Below, piece by piece: positions 1-8,393 of a stretch of DNA of 64,000 bases; position 1 is the first letter of the stretch; the number at the start of each line of letters is the position of its first letter. The notes under the pieces are model-generated. The model was not told where the DNA came from. It made no database searches and worked only from the letters and a program-made list of their open reading frames with translations. The position numbers were made by a program, and so were the translations under genes. This stretch comes from JAXMBN01 sp046349875 (lineage in GTDB: Bacteria > Planctomycetota > Planctomycetia > Pirellulales > Pirellulaceae), in the NCBI GenBank assembly GCA_046349875.1, contig JAXMBN010000013.1, positions 1 to 64,000 on the forward strand, written 5' to 3'.

Positions 1-942
1 CATCTCGGCCACTTCAGGGCTAAGGCGATCGCGGAGGTGAACCAAATCGCGATCGAGCGTCAACTGCTCGAGCTGAAGTGCGGCCGCATAGAGCAAGCTC
101 ATACCTGGAGCCTCGTAAACACCACGGCTCTTCATGCCCACGAATCGGTTTTCGACGATATCGATTCGGCCAACACCGTTGCGACCACCGATCGCATTGA
201 GTTGTTCCACCATCGCTAGAGGCGATACTTTGGCTCCGTTGAGTGTCACAGGGACACCCTTTTCAAAACCGATCGTAACTTGTTCGCCAGCTTCCGGTGC
301 TTGCTGAGGGCTCACTCCCATTCCGAAGTCGACCAACTCTACACCGCAAACGTTGAGGTCTTCGAGGAGACCCGCTTCATAGCTGATGTGAAGAACGTTT
401 TCGTCCGAGCTATAAGGCTTCTTGGACGTCGCCTTGATCGGAATGTTCTTGGCTTCGCAATACGCGATCAATTCGGTACGACCAGGAAATTGGTCGCGGA
501 ACTTTTTGTTGCGCCAAGGAGCAATCACTTCGATCGAAGGATCGAGCGCTTCGGCGGCCAATTGGAAACGGCATTGATCGTTCCCTTTGCCGGTCGCGCC
601 GTGAGCATAAGCTTTGGCACCGACTTCTTTGGCTACATCCAAACAGATCTTGGAGATCAATGGACGCGCGATGGAAGTGCCTAGCAAGTAGATCGTTTCA
701 TATTTGGCTTGCCACATCAAAACGGGGAACGCAAAATCGCGGCAAAGTTCTTCGCGAGCATCGACGATTCGAGCCGAAGCGGCTCCAATGTTCTTCGCCT
801 TTTGCAAAATCGCCTCGCGGTCTTCGCAAGGTTGCCCCAGGTCGACATAAACGGCATGTACGCGATATCCTTCGTCCATGAGCCAACCCAAAATGACGCT
901 GGTATCGAGTCCACCAGAGTAAGCCAGAACGCAATCGGTCAT
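1..942 (-). CDS. argG: Argininosuccinate synthase (C-terminus cut by window edge)
   Basis: ArgG condenses citrulline and aspartate with ATP to argininosuccinate, the penultimate step of cytoplasmic arginine synthesis. The protein reads leftwards from ATG at 940-942 and begins MTDCVLAYSGGLDTSVILGW, which holds the SGGLDTS PP-loop that binds ATP in this family. About 314 codons are visible and the frame is still open at base 1, so the last ~80-100 residues of a usual ~400-residue enzyme lie outside the window. Late in the visible part the sequence GRIDIVENRFVGMKSRGVYE, typical of ArgG, is readable. It is divergent from larB, with 212 bp between them that must hold both promoters. Identity is certain from the motifs; nothing looks damaged. 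Confidence 0.96.
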   Translation of the reverse strand, partial: MTDCVLAYSGGLDTSVILGWLMDEGYRVHAVYVDLGQPCEDREAILQKAKNIGAASARIVDAREELCRDFAFPVLMWQAKYETIYLLGTSIARPLISKICLDVAKEVGAKAYAHGATGKGNDQCRFQLAAEALDPSIEVIAPWRNKKFRDQFPGRTELIAYCEAKNIPIKATSKKPYSSDENVLHISYEAGLLEDLNVCGVELVDFGMGVSPQQAPEAGEQVTIGFEKGVPVTLNGAKVSPLAMVEQLNAIGGRNGVGRIDIVENRFVGMKSRGVYEAPGMSLLYAAALQLEQLTLDRDLVHLRDRLSPEVAEM

Positions 943-1154
943 CGATTTCCCTTTTTGGTGAATGCCGTTCGGTGCCCTCCCAGGGCGCTCGAATCGAATG
1001 GATTAGAATGGATCGTCTCGACAAAACGGCAGTAAAGCGATCGCACTGAGTTTGTCGCAGGACTCAGGTTGGCTGTCCGACCTTCAAAAACCCGACAGAA
1101 ACCTTTGAATTTCCCTATGATTGTGGATTCCCTACCCATTTTTGGCAACCGGTC

Positions 1155-2018
1155 ATGAATCGAGATGCATTGAAGCAACAGTTCGAGTTGCTCCAAAAAG
1201 GCGAACTTTCCCCCACTCGATTTGCGGAAATGTTGTTGGCCATGCCCCCGTCGCCAGCGCAGCCCCCCCAAACTTCAGCGGATGTTTGCCTTGACCGCGA
1301 TCGAGCCCGGCGGTGTGGATTCGCAGAAGTGGTCTTTGGGCAAGGAAAATCCAGTGCGGCCGTCCTTCAAGCCGTTCGTGGATTGCTTGAATTGCATGAC
1401 GAAGCCCTGGTCACGCGTTCGCAGGAAGACCATGTCCGGACCCTTCGCGAGGCTTTTCCTTTCGTGCGATGGGACGAAGCCTCCAAGTGTGTCCGTGTTC
1501 GCAAAGATCGCCAGCCCAGTGATCCCGCCGCAGTTGGTGTGATCGATGCAAACAATCCTGGCAACGATCCTTACGTCGCGGTTGTTTCGGCCGGGACAAC
1601 CGATGGAAACGTTGCCAAAGAAGCCAGCGAAACCTTGGCCTGGATGCAAATCCCTAGCGTTCTAATCCAGGATGTGGGAGTGGCAGGTCCCTATCGATTG
1701 TTTGCTCACTTGGAAACGCTGCGAGGAGCTTCGGCAGTGGTCGTGGTCGCTGGCATGGAGGCGGCCTTGGCCAGCGTAGTTGGGGGCCATGTCAAGGTTC
1801 CGATTATCGCCGTACCGACAAGCGTCGGTTATGGAGCTCACTTTCAAGGACTCGCCGCTTTGCTCAGTATGATCAATAGCTGCGCTGCCAATGTTACAAC
1901 AGTCAATATCGATGCCGGGTTCAAAGGTGGATACATCGCGGGGCTTATCGTTTCTCAAATTCAGGCAGCACGTAACATTGTCGGTGCCTGCGAATCCCAA
2001 CGGAGCCCGTCGCCATGA
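1155..2018 (+). CDS. larB: LarB, nickel-pincer cofactor biosynthesis (P2CMN synthase)
   Basis: LarB carboxylates and hydrolyses nicotinic acid adenine dinucleotide to pyridinium-3,5-biscarboxylate mononucleotide, the first step to the nickel-pincer nucleotide of lactate racemase and related enzymes. The 287-residue protein has a variable N-terminal part and, from about residue 120, an AIR-carboxylase-like (PurE-like) fold with the family stretches VSAGTTDGNVAKEA, VVVAGMEAALASVVGG and PTSVGYG. LarC and LarE are not in the window, so the rest of the pathway must lie elsewhere. The stop overlaps the start of the next gene (ATGA at 2015-2018), suggesting translational coupling. The ATG at 1155 fits the usual N-terminus; no strong ribosome binding site is visible before it. 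Confidence 0.9.
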   Translation: MNRDALKQQFELLQKGELSPTRFAEMLLAMPPSPAQPPQTSADVCLDRDRARRCGFAEVVFGQGKSSAAVLQAVRGLLELHDEALVTRSQEDHVRTLREAFPFVRWDEASKCVRVRKDRQPSDPAAVGVIDANNPGNDPYVAVVSAGTTDGNVAKEASETLAWMQIPSVLIQDVGVAGPYRLFAHLETLRGASAVVVVAGMEAALASVVGGHVKVPIIAVPTSVGYGAHFQGLAALLSMINSCAANVTTVNIDAGFKGGYIAGLIVSQIQAARNIVGACESQRSPSP

Positions 2019-2986
2019 CCTCCACATCGCTATCGAATGCGTTGGCTCTTCCGATGCTCGGCCCGCGCAAGACCGATTCGCATAAAGGCAACTATGGTCG
2101 TGTGCTCTTGATTGGTGGTTCGTATGGAATGAGCGGCGCGATTGGTATCGCCGTCCAGGCATGTCTTCGCAGTGGAGCCGGTTTGGTAACAGCAGCTGTC
2201 CCCCAGCCTTCGATGGCGATCGTGGCCAGCTTCCATCCCTGTGCCATGATGATGCCGCTATTCGCATCGCCCTCGGGAAAACTACATTGGCGAGCTCGTT
2301 CCGAACTCCTTCGCTGCGTGGAATCCTTTGATGCAATTGCGATAGGGCCGGGACTTGGTCGCAGCTATGTCACGACGCGCATCGTTCGCGAACTCTTTAC
2401 CAACATAGAACAGCCGATGGTTGTCGATGCCGATGCTCTTTTTGCTCTTTCCTCGGCCGGACTTGATCCCAATGCAGGTGCATACCCAGTGGATGCATTC
2501 AGCAAACCTGCTTGCATCGATGAGACAATCGAACGCTTGTCGCACCACCGAGGCCCACGCATCCTCACGCCTCATGCTGGAGAACTGGAGAGGTTGATCG
2601 GAGCGCCTTCGAGCGATCGCGGCCTTCAAATCGAAGCAACGCATCGTTTAGCCAAGTCGGCATCGCTGCACATGATTCTCAAAGGAAATCATACCCTGAT
2701 CACCGATGGAGATATCCCCGTATTCAATCCGACCGGCAACCCAGGGATGGCTAGTGGAGGAAGCGGGGACTGTTTGACCGGAATCCTCACTGCCCTCTTA
2801 GGACAAGGGATGAAGGCCAACGATGCGGCTCGAATGGGAACGTATTGGCATGGTCTCGCCGGCGATCTTGCACTACAAGAACAAGGCGGTCCGAGCGTCT
2901 TAGCCACCGACTTGATCGAGCAACTCCCTCGAGCCTTGAACGTCATCTCTTCGTCACCTACAGCCACCTTTGATGCGACCCCATGA
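2015..2986 (+). CDS. nnrD: ADP-dependent NAD(P)H-hydrate dehydratase
   Basis: This cytoplasmic repair enzyme dehydrates the S epimer of damaged NAD(P)HX back to NAD(P)H using ADP. The 323-residue protein is a ribokinase-like carbohydrate-kinase fold: AIGPGLGRS in the middle, the LTPHAGELERL substrate-site stretch, and GNPGMASGGSGDCLTG near the C-terminus, the nucleotide-binding signature. The YjeF_N epimerase domain that is fused in many bacteria is absent, so this is a dehydratase-only form and the epimerase should be encoded elsewhere. It is coupled at both ends by ATGA overlaps with larB and ribF, so the three genes form one transcription unit with a nicotinamide/flavin nucleotide theme. 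Confidence 0.92.
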   Translation: MTSTSLSNALALPMLGPRKTDSHKGNYGRVLLIGGSYGMSGAIGIAVQACLRSGAGLVTAAVPQPSMAIVASFHPCAMMMPLFASPSGKLHWRARSELLRCVESFDAIAIGPGLGRSYVTTRIVRELFTNIEQPMVVDADALFALSSAGLDPNAGAYPVDAFSKPACIDETIERLSHHRGPRILTPHAGELERLIGAPSSDRGLQIEATHRLAKSASLHMILKGNHTLITDGDIPVFNPTGNPGMASGGSGDCLTGILTALLGQGMKANDAARMGTYWHGLAGDLALQEQGGPSVLATDLIEQLPRALNVISSSPTATFDATP

Positions 2987-3912
2987 TGAAGCGATTGCTC
3001 GAATCTTTGGACCAACTCCCAAACGACGTGAAGGCCACAGCCTTATCCATCGGTAATTTTGATGGGGTTCACGTCGGCCACAAACAACTACTTCAAGAAT
3101 TGATGCAACATGCCAAGCGACTTCAGATCCCGTCGCTGGTGGTTACCTTTCAACCATCTCCCGCATCGATCTTGTACCCGGAAACAGCTCCCGCACCCTT
3201 GACGTGGATAGAACGACGCGCCGAACTGTTGTTTCATTTAGGAATCGACTACGTATTGGCTCTTCCTACCGACCGAGCCCTTTTAGATCTATCGGCCGAG
3301 ACCTTTTTCATGAAGGTCTTGCTGGAAGGGTTGCGATGTCGAGCCATGGTGGAAGGCCCCAACTTTCGCTTTGGAAAAGATCGCCAAGGGGACACCGAAC
3401 TCCTGCAACGCTTATGCACCAGCAATCGCATTGCATACTCCACCGTGCAGCCGGTCCATCAGGAGGAAGAATGGGTTTCGAGCAGCCGCATTCGTCAGCA
3501 TTTGCAGCGGGGCGAGATCGAAATCGCCAATCGCATGTTGACGGAACCGTACCATCTGCGAGGTCGCGTGGTGCGAGGTGCCGGGCGCGGGACGGGCTTG
3601 GGATTTCCCACCGCCAACCTGGCCGAGGTGTCCGTCTTGGTTCCCAAAGAGGGCGTTTACGCAGGCCGGGCCCGAGTGGATGGCCAATGGTATCGCGTGG
3701 CTCTCAATATCGGTCCGAACCCGACCTTTGGAGAATCCCATCGCAAAATGGAAGCCCATTTGCTGGAGACTCGCCAGTCTTTGGTCGACGCGGACCTCGA
3801 GATCGAACTTTGTGCGTTTCTGCGAGATGTCCGGAAATTCGCATCGGTCGAAGAACTGCGCGAGCAAATCGATCGCGATTTAGCCATGACACGTCAGGTG
3901 GTTTCTTTGTAG
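2983..3912 (+). CDS. ribF: Bifunctional riboflavin kinase / FAD synthetase
   Basis: RibF phosphorylates riboflavin to FMN and adenylylates FMN to FAD in the cytoplasm. The 309-residue length is standard. The N-terminal nucleotidyltransferase domain shows SIGNFDGVHVGHKQLLQEL (the HxGH-type site) and VSSSRIRQHLQRGEI. The C-terminal kinase domain starts near residue 185 with LRGRVVRGAGRG, TGLGFPTANL and VALNIGPNPTFGE. The start follows ATGATG; the first ATG overlaps the nnrD stop (ATGA). The downstream 160 bp to the next gene contain no obvious terminator. Confidence 0.95.
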   Translation: MMKRLLESLDQLPNDVKATALSIGNFDGVHVGHKQLLQELMQHAKRLQIPSLVVTFQPSPASILYPETAPAPLTWIERRAELLFHLGIDYVLALPTDRALLDLSAETFFMKVLLEGLRCRAMVEGPNFRFGKDRQGDTELLQRLCTSNRIAYSTVQPVHQEEEWVSSSRIRQHLQRGEIEIANRMLTEPYHLRGRVVRGAGRGTGLGFPTANLAEVSVLVPKEGVYAGRARVDGQWYRVALNIGPNPTFGESHRKMEAHLLETRQSLVDADLEIELCAFLRDVRKFASVEELREQIDRDLAMTRQVVSL

Positions 3913-4075
3913 GGAACGTTCGCCCCCTGTAGTCTTCGCAAGGGCTTTTCCATTACAATCACGCCTCGAATAGCAACCGAAAATTCTTGCTCTTTATTGC
4001 ATCCTTCCCTTCGGCCGATTCCTTATTTGCACGGTTGAAGGACCTGTTGCCTTCGCGGCATAGAAATGACGTTCC

Positions 4076-5068
4076 ATGAGTATCGATTGGAATAAGCTCA
4101 AGGCACAACTCCAAAAGCATCGCAAGTTTCTCTTGACGAGCCACATTCGGCCCGACTGTGATGCGTTGGGAAGCGAGCTTGGCATGGCAGGAGTTCTCGA
4201 TGCGCTCGGCAAGCAAGTCAAGATCGTCAATGGACACCCTACGCCTCCGGGCCTGGCCTTTCTCGATCCTGCTCAGCGGATCTCGGTATTGGGTGAAGAC
4301 ATTCAATCGGACGAGATCGATGCCGATTGTCTGATCGTGCTCGACACCAGTGCATGGGCGCAACTTGGCCCGATGGCCGACGTGGTACGTCGATTCAATG
4401 GCACCAAGCTCGTGATCGATCACCACGTGGGTGAAGATGATCTCGGAGCCGAGTTTCACAAGGACACCAGCGCCGAGGCCACAGGCCATTTGGTGGTGAA
4501 CTGCGCTCAGCACATGGGTGTGAAGATAACCAAGCCCATGGCCAATGCGTTGTATGCAGCCATTGCAACCGATACGGGTTGGTTTCGATTTGCATCGACC
4601 ACCGCATCCACTTATCGCATCATCGCCGAACTGATGGATGCGGGAGCAGTTCCTTCCGCCATCTATGGCGACCTTTACGAACGCGACACGATAGGCCGCG
4701 TTCGATTGCGAGGCCGCATCCTATCGCGTACTGAATCGGAACTCGATGGCCAACTCGTCCATACCTACGTCCGTAAAGAAGACTTTTCGGAAACGGGTGC
4801 ATTGCCGAGCGATACTGAAGATGCCATCAATTTGACCTTGGCCATTGCAGGAACCAAGATGGCATTGATCTTCATCGAGCAACTCAAGGGAGGCTACAAG
4901 ATCAGCTTCCGCAGTCGATGCCATGTCGACTCGAACGAGTTGGCTCGCAACTTCGGCGGCGGAGGCCATCGCGCCGCGGCTGGTGCTTTCGTTGAAGGAG
5001 ACTTTAGCGAAGTGCAAAAGCGAGTCTTAGATGCCGCCCGCGCCGCATTCTTGGCTGGCCCCAAGTAG
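4076..5068 (+). CDS. DHH-family phosphoesterase, NrnA-like nanoRNase / pAp phosphatase
   Basis: NrnA-type proteins degrade di- to pentaribonucleotides and dephosphorylate 3'-phosphoadenosine-5'-phosphate, using two manganese ions. The 330-residue protein has the DHH domain signatures in order: SHIRPDCDALGSELG near residue 22, a metal-binding Asp in IVLDTSAWAQL, the DHH motif in VIDHHVGEDD near residue 105, and the DHHA1 domain with FGGGGHRAAAGAF near the end. Length is close to the usual 310-340. It follows ribF by 163 bp on the same strand and may have its own promoter. Assignment to the family is firm; the split between nanoRNase and pAp-phosphatase activity cannot be read from sequence. 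Confidence 0.88.
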   Translation: MSIDWNKLKAQLQKHRKFLLTSHIRPDCDALGSELGMAGVLDALGKQVKIVNGHPTPPGLAFLDPAQRISVLGEDIQSDEIDADCLIVLDTSAWAQLGPMADVVRRFNGTKLVIDHHVGEDDLGAEFHKDTSAEATGHLVVNCAQHMGVKITKPMANALYAAIATDTGWFRFASTTASTYRIIAELMDAGAVPSAIYGDLYERDTIGRVRLRGRILSRTESELDGQLVHTYVRKEDFSETGALPSDTEDAINLTLAIAGTKMALIFIEQLKGGYKISFRSRCHVDSNELARNFGGGGHRAAAGAFVEGDFSEVQKRVLDAARAAFLAGPK

Positions 5069-5138
5069 GCCCTCGACGCCCAACTGGCGATCCCACCCTT
5101 CCCCAATAAACAGCACTGGCAGAGTTCAAGCTCTGCCC

Positions 5139-5201
5139 TTTCGTGACTTTCGTGGTTCCATCTTTGCTTTGAATGCGTTGCCGCATTGCATCGTTGCGTC
5201 G
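5139..5201. repeat. 63-bp dispersed repeat, copy 1
   Basis: This stretch, starting with CTTTCGTGACTTTCGTGG, matches 5719-5781 at all but one or two positions over about 63 bp. Its first ~30 bp also occur, more diverged, at 8748-8778, 12005-12035, 15194-15222 and 15503-15523. It begins about 70 bp after the NrnA-like stop and ends next to the stop of the minus-strand gene at 5202. It reads as a small non-coding dispersed element; no terminal inverted repeats were recognised. Confidence 0.75.
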
Positions 5202-5453
5202 TCAGGAATCGCCTTGCGCAGCTTCTAAGACAAACCAAAATTCGATGTCCGAAACGCCACATAGATTCATGTAGTGCCCAGTCAATACGGGCGCTACGCG
5301 AAAGAGAGGGCTATAGGCCTTCCGTACAATACGGTTGGTCGAATATTCGCAGGAATGGACTGCGATGATGAACGCCGGTGCAGAGAAAAGAAAGTATATC
5401 ACCAGCGGCAACGCTAAAGTCGAGATGGACAATGTCAAACGCTCAAGCCACAT
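5202..5453 (-). CDS. Small membrane-associated hypothetical protein
   Basis: This gene encodes 83 residues, starting at ATG 5453-5451 with MWLERLTLSISTLALPLVIY and one clear membrane segment at about residues 8-32. The remainder (HSCEYSTNRIVRKAYSPLFR, then TGHYMNLCGVSDIEFWF) has ordinary amino-acid composition and no low-complexity runs, which argues for a real gene. Its stop touches the repeat at 5139-5201. One base separates its start from the stop of the truncated upstream reading frame (5455-5673), so the pair probably was an operon. No function is recognised. Confidence 0.55.
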   Translation of the reverse strand: MWLERLTLSISTLALPLVIYFLFSAPAFIIAVHSCEYSTNRIVRKAYSPLFRVAPVLTGHYMNLCGVSDIEFWFVLEAAQGDS

Positions 5454-5454
5454 T

Positions 5455-5673
5455 TTAGGATTCCCTTCGTCTCTGTTGACTTTGTTCGGAGGTGAAGATC
5501 GTCTTTAAGGTTTGACTCGCATTGTCAGCCTCCGCTGCCTCCCTATCAGAGTAACAGGTATCAACGATGGCTCCTATACCGATGAAGCCTTGGTCCGGTA
5601 ACTCTCCCTTCGCAAAGAGTCGATCGATGATCGAGGATATTGAGACAGGGATGGAAATCAGAGTTTTGCTAAA
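5455..5673 (-). pseudogene. Truncated coding remnant without start codon
   Basis: On the minus strand, an open frame from just after an in-frame TGA (5676-5674) to TAA (5457-5455) reads FSKTLISIPVSISSIIDRLF, continues through AKGELPDQGFIGIGAIVDTC, and ends at QRRRES. It contains no ATG, GTG or TTG near its beginning, and composition is protein-like. About 45 bp upstream sits copy 2 of the 63-bp repeat (5719-5781). The simplest reading is the 3' end of a gene whose 5' part was lost at the repeat. The stop lies one base before the start of the next gene (5453), as in an operon. No family is recognised. Confidence 0.5.
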
Positions 5674-5718
5674 TCAACTTCGACGAATGCCTAAGATTTG
5701 AAATGCATTTTTCGTGCT

Positions 5719-5781
5719 TTTCGTGACTTTCGTGGTTCCATCTTTGCTTTGAATGCGTTGCCGCATTGCATCGTAGCGTCG
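5719..5781. repeat. 63-bp dispersed repeat, copy 2
   Basis: Near-identical to 5139-5201 in the same orientation, including the AATGCGTTGCCGCATTGCAT segment, itself an imperfect palindrome (ATGCG...CGCAT). The two copies are 580 bp apart and flank the truncated gene and the small membrane gene between them, so recombination between them could delete both. Confidence 0.75.
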
Positions 5782-5848
5782 AACAACAGCGACGGTGAAT
5801 AACATCCCGGCTTGCACGTTTTTCGATCGTCGGGTTTCGCCTTTTGAT

Positions 5849-6253
5849 CTAAACCGATGAAGCCTTGGCGCCCAACAGTCCGACCTTGATCCCGTTCTGT
5901 CGTAAGATATGTGTTGCCTTCCCGTTAACAATCAACAGAATCAGTAGGCCGATCAGTGGCACCATGGAGAGAATACCCAAAACAATTCCCAATAATGCTC
6001 CATGGGTTCGCATCGCTAGCAGGAAGACACACACGGCTCCGACAAGCATCACGAACAATATTCCCAATCCGACCAGTGGGCGCAATTCCTGCGGCAGAGC
6101 GAATTGCACAAATACTGCAGCAATGTAGATCAGAATGCAAACGATGATTCCTTTTTGATATAGGGCAACTCGGCGCAGATCGTCACGTGAACCGCTGAGA
6201 ACCCCGGTCACCTGTGTAATCGTCTGTGGTGCTTGGTACGGATTGTCGGACAT
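5849..6253 (-). CDS. NPYxxP-type small membrane protein
   Basis: 134 residues, beginning MSDNPYQAPQTITQV. After this short hydrophilic head there are three hydrophobic segments at about residues 34-52, 58-80 and 86-110, and a basic tail containing KATHILRQNGIKVGLLG. The NPYQAP head recurs in two other proteins of this region (8998-9405 and 9649-9954), always followed directly by membrane helices. I know this head from many planctomycete hypothetical membrane proteins, but no function is established that I can name. It is expected in the cytoplasmic membrane with the motif in the cytoplasm. Start is the ATG giving MSDNPY. Confidence 0.75.
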   Translation of the reverse strand: MSDNPYQAPQTITQVTGVLSGSRDDLRRVALYQKGIIVCILIYIAAVFVQFALPQELRPLVGLGILFVMLVGAVCVFLLAMRTHGALLGIVLGILSMVPLIGLLILLIVNGKATHILRQNGIKVGLLGAKASSV

Positions 6254-6403
6254 AGAAGTTTTCCTCGATGTTAGATAACGGCAAGGCCGATAACCGTGCC
6301 CCGAGAAACCGGACTGGCATAAGCGGAATGGAATTCAACACAGGCTCAATCACGGAAGCCTTTGCTTGCAACGCTATTAGGCACGTTAGCCCGTCAGCGA
6401 TGG

Positions 6404-7108
6404 TTACTTCGGTAAAAGTCGTAGCCCGCCTTTTGTTTTGGAGATCTTCCACGCTGAATGAACATCGCACAAGAACGGTTCGGCTAACACCATCGCTTCG
6501 AATTTCGAAACATTATGAGGTAGCTCAATACCGTCGAATCGTACGTTCGATAGGGAAGCCTTGAAAGAGTATTTGAATTCGTCGGAACCGCCGTAAGAAA
6601 GAGCGATTTTCCCGCTCCATTCGACTGAAAAAGTTGACTTCGATTTTTCAGGCTTGAAGCGGATGTGATGTCCGCTCACAGAATCATGTCCCGTCAAATA
6701 AATCCCAAATGGACGAGGCGGTGATAGATCCTCAGGATTGTCGTCAAAGGCAAACACCTTCTTTCCAAGTTTGCCGAAATCGAGCGGAGCGTTTTTCGTA
6801 CCGGCGAGAAACCCGGTACCATTGCCGACCCATTTTGTTGAGGAGATCGTGCACGAGTGATAATTGCACCATACCGTCTTCGATGTCCAGTCATCCGTGG
6901 AATCGTCGTCGTCTTCATCATCATCACAATAATTGGCATGAGATTTCGGATCGTCGGCGTAATACTTGGCTGTCTCTAGATGTAGATCGAACCAAATGCC
7001 AGTTCCTCGCTCGATCCGCCCAGACCATTGAAAGTTCGTTATCGCATGTCCTTTTGGCCATGGATTGCCTGGAAATCGGATTCGTCCAAGTTCTTTAGGT
7101 TTCGCCAT
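6404..7108 (-). CDS. Hypothetical protein with acidic loop
   Basis: 234 residues with no signal peptide or membrane segment. It begins MAKPKELGRIRFPGNPWPKG, contains a very acidic run CDDDEDDDDSTDDW at about residues 60-73, and is otherwise rich in beta-type stretches (GIYLTGHDSVSGHHIRFKPE; FSVEWSGKIALSYGG). The acidic loop might bind divalent metal, but that is inference. No family is recognised. It lies between NPYxxP and small hypothetical genes on the same strand, with 150 bp to the next gene downstream, so it is probably expressed alone. It is cytoplasmic by default. Confidence 0.65.
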   Translation of the reverse strand: MAKPKELGRIRFPGNPWPKGHAITNFQWSGRIERGTGIWFDLHLETAKYYADDPKSHANYCDDDEDDDDSTDDWTSKTVWCNYHSCTISSTKWVGNGTGFLAGTKNAPLDFGKLGKKVFAFDDNPEDLSPPRPFGIYLTGHDSVSGHHIRFKPEKSKSTFSVEWSGKIALSYGGSDEFKYSFKASLSNVRFDGIELPHNVSKFEAMVLAEPFLCDVHSAWKISKTKGGLRLLPK

Positions 7109-7219
7109 CGTGCAGTCACCATCAAACGACAGATTTCAGCAAGCCCACGCCGTTGACTCAACGCAAGTCATAACGGTCCATCGAGGGCCTCGTCTGCAAC
7201 CCATTGTTCTGTTTCGATG

Positions 7220-7579
7220 TTATTGGAGGTCGCTCAACCGAATGTCGTCCTCATTTTCGAACGCAACATCGACAAAACCATTGTCAATGATGTAACGCAT
7301 GGCGGCAAGTATCGATTCGTCGTGCAGTTCGGGGACAAAGAGCATTGTTCGATCGTCCCAGCGTACAGGAACATCCCATTCATCAATTGGTTTGATGGCA
7401 TAGGGATTTTTCGAGTTCTTATCTGGCAGATGGAAGAAAACGGCGCGATGTCTTCCCCGCCCCGGAAGTTCAAAATTGACCTCGCGGTAGTCGTCAATCG
7501 GATCTAGGCCTGAGGGCGAGCTAATAAGCAGCGTGATCCGATGGCTCTTGGTAGTAAGTTCGAGTTGACGTCCAGTCAT
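7220..7579 (-). CDS. Hypothetical cytoplasmic protein
   Basis: 119 residues, starting MTGRQLELTTKSHRITLLIS, with mixed composition and no signal or membrane segment. It contains YREVNFELPGRGRHRAVFFH and PVRWDDRTMLFVPELHDES. It sits 111 bp upstream of the 6404-7108 gene on the same strand and could share a transcript. An overlapping plus-strand frame exists here, but the minus frame has the more natural protein composition. No family recognised. Confidence 0.6.
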   Translation of the reverse strand: MTGRQLELTTKSHRITLLISSPSGLDPIDDYREVNFELPGRGRHRAVFFHLPDKNSKNPYAIKPIDEWDVPVRWDDRTMLFVPELHDESILAAMRYIIDNGFVDVAFENEDDIRLSDLQ

Positions 7580-7720
7580 AGTCGTCCCGTCATAGTTGCG
7601 AATGTATTGTTGGGCCGAACGGCGTTTGTGAGGACTACGTGCAAGCCGGTATCTTCCATTTTCAAATCATAAAGACTGGTGCCCCAGCAGTGCAAATTTG
7701 TTCTACTAGATAACTAGGTG

Positions 7721-7750
7721 TTGACTTGTTCCTGTTGAAACCCATATACC
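7721..7750 (+). promoter_or_regulatory. Predicted sigma-70-type promoter
   Basis: TTGACT at 7721-7726 and TATACC at 7745-7750, 18 bp apart, resemble -35 and -10 hexamers (5/6 and 4/6 matches). Transcription would start near 7757 and serve the secreted protein gene at 7802. Planctomycete promoter consensus is poorly known, so this is a prediction only. Confidence 0.4.
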
Positions 7751-7751
7751 T

Positions 7752-7790
7752 CACTGCCAGGGACGCCTCCTGGCAGTGCTTTTGTTTTAA
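7752..7790 (+). promoter_or_regulatory. Perfect 10-bp inverted repeat with T-tract (operator or terminator)
   Basis: CACTGCCAGG (7752-7761) and CCTGGCAGTG (7769-7778) are perfect arms around a 7-base loop and are followed by CTTTTGTTTT. In form this is an intrinsic terminator, but it lies 24 bp before the ATG at 7802 and overlaps the start point expected from the promoter at 7721-7750. It may therefore be an operator, a 5' stem, or a terminator for a transcript coming from upstream. An AAGGGG ribosome-binding sequence follows it at about 7789-7794. Confidence 0.6.
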
Positions 7791-7801
7791 GGGGTTGTAA
7801 A

Positions 7802-8311
7802 ATGCATTTGAAGCGTTTGAACTCATTCATTCTAATCGTGACCCTTAGTTGCAATTCCTATGCGATTGGCGATGAGTTCGGCAAGTCGACATCGCCCCTT
7901 AACGATCAAGTTATCGTTAGTAGAAATACGCTTCAAACGAACTATGATTTCAAGTCCGATAACGGTACTTTGCGGACGAGAGTGGCGGTTCTGAACAGTG
8001 TGTCGGAAAGGTTCGATATTCCATTCAAGTACATTCAGCAAATACACGCGAACTCACCGAGGCGGAGTAGAGACTTTTTAAAGAGAAATATCGACCATAA
8101 GGTGAATGAGGAGTCATGCCAATTTTTTTATTTAATCGAATCTGCCGTGGTCTTTGACGGTGAGATGCAACTGAGAATCTCCTCATCGATGAAATTCCGC
8201 ACAACTACAGGTGGGAGCGGATTCGGAAGAGGAGGTAAGGAAAAATGGGTCGGCGAAGGAGACATGATCATGCCAATGAAAGAAGCATCGTTCGGACTCA
8301 TTCTTCCCTGA
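7802..8311 (+). CDS. Secreted hypothetical protein
   Basis: 169 residues with an apparent signal peptide: MHLKRLNSFILIVTLSCNSY, then AIGDE, giving a likely cleavage near residue 23. The mature part is polar and has a Gly-rich stretch TTGGSGFGRGGKEKW near residues 134-148 and ends ASFGLILP. AAGGGG lies about 8 bp before the ATG. It is one of few plus-strand genes in the accessory island. No domain is recognised; its place is probably the periplasm. Confidence 0.65.
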   Translation: MHLKRLNSFILIVTLSCNSYAIGDEFGKSTSPLNDQVIVSRNTLQTNYDFKSDNGTLRTRVAVLNSVSERFDIPFKYIQQIHANSPRRSRDFLKRNIDHKVNEESCQFFYLIESAVVFDGEMQLRISSSMKFRTTTGGSGFGRGGKEKWVGEGDMIMPMKEASFGLILP

Positions 8312-8393
8312 GGGCGGCTACTTTAGCATAAGTATACTTCCCGTTCCAACCACTCTCTTCGAATGCTTCTTTGAATCTCAATCTAGGAGACAT

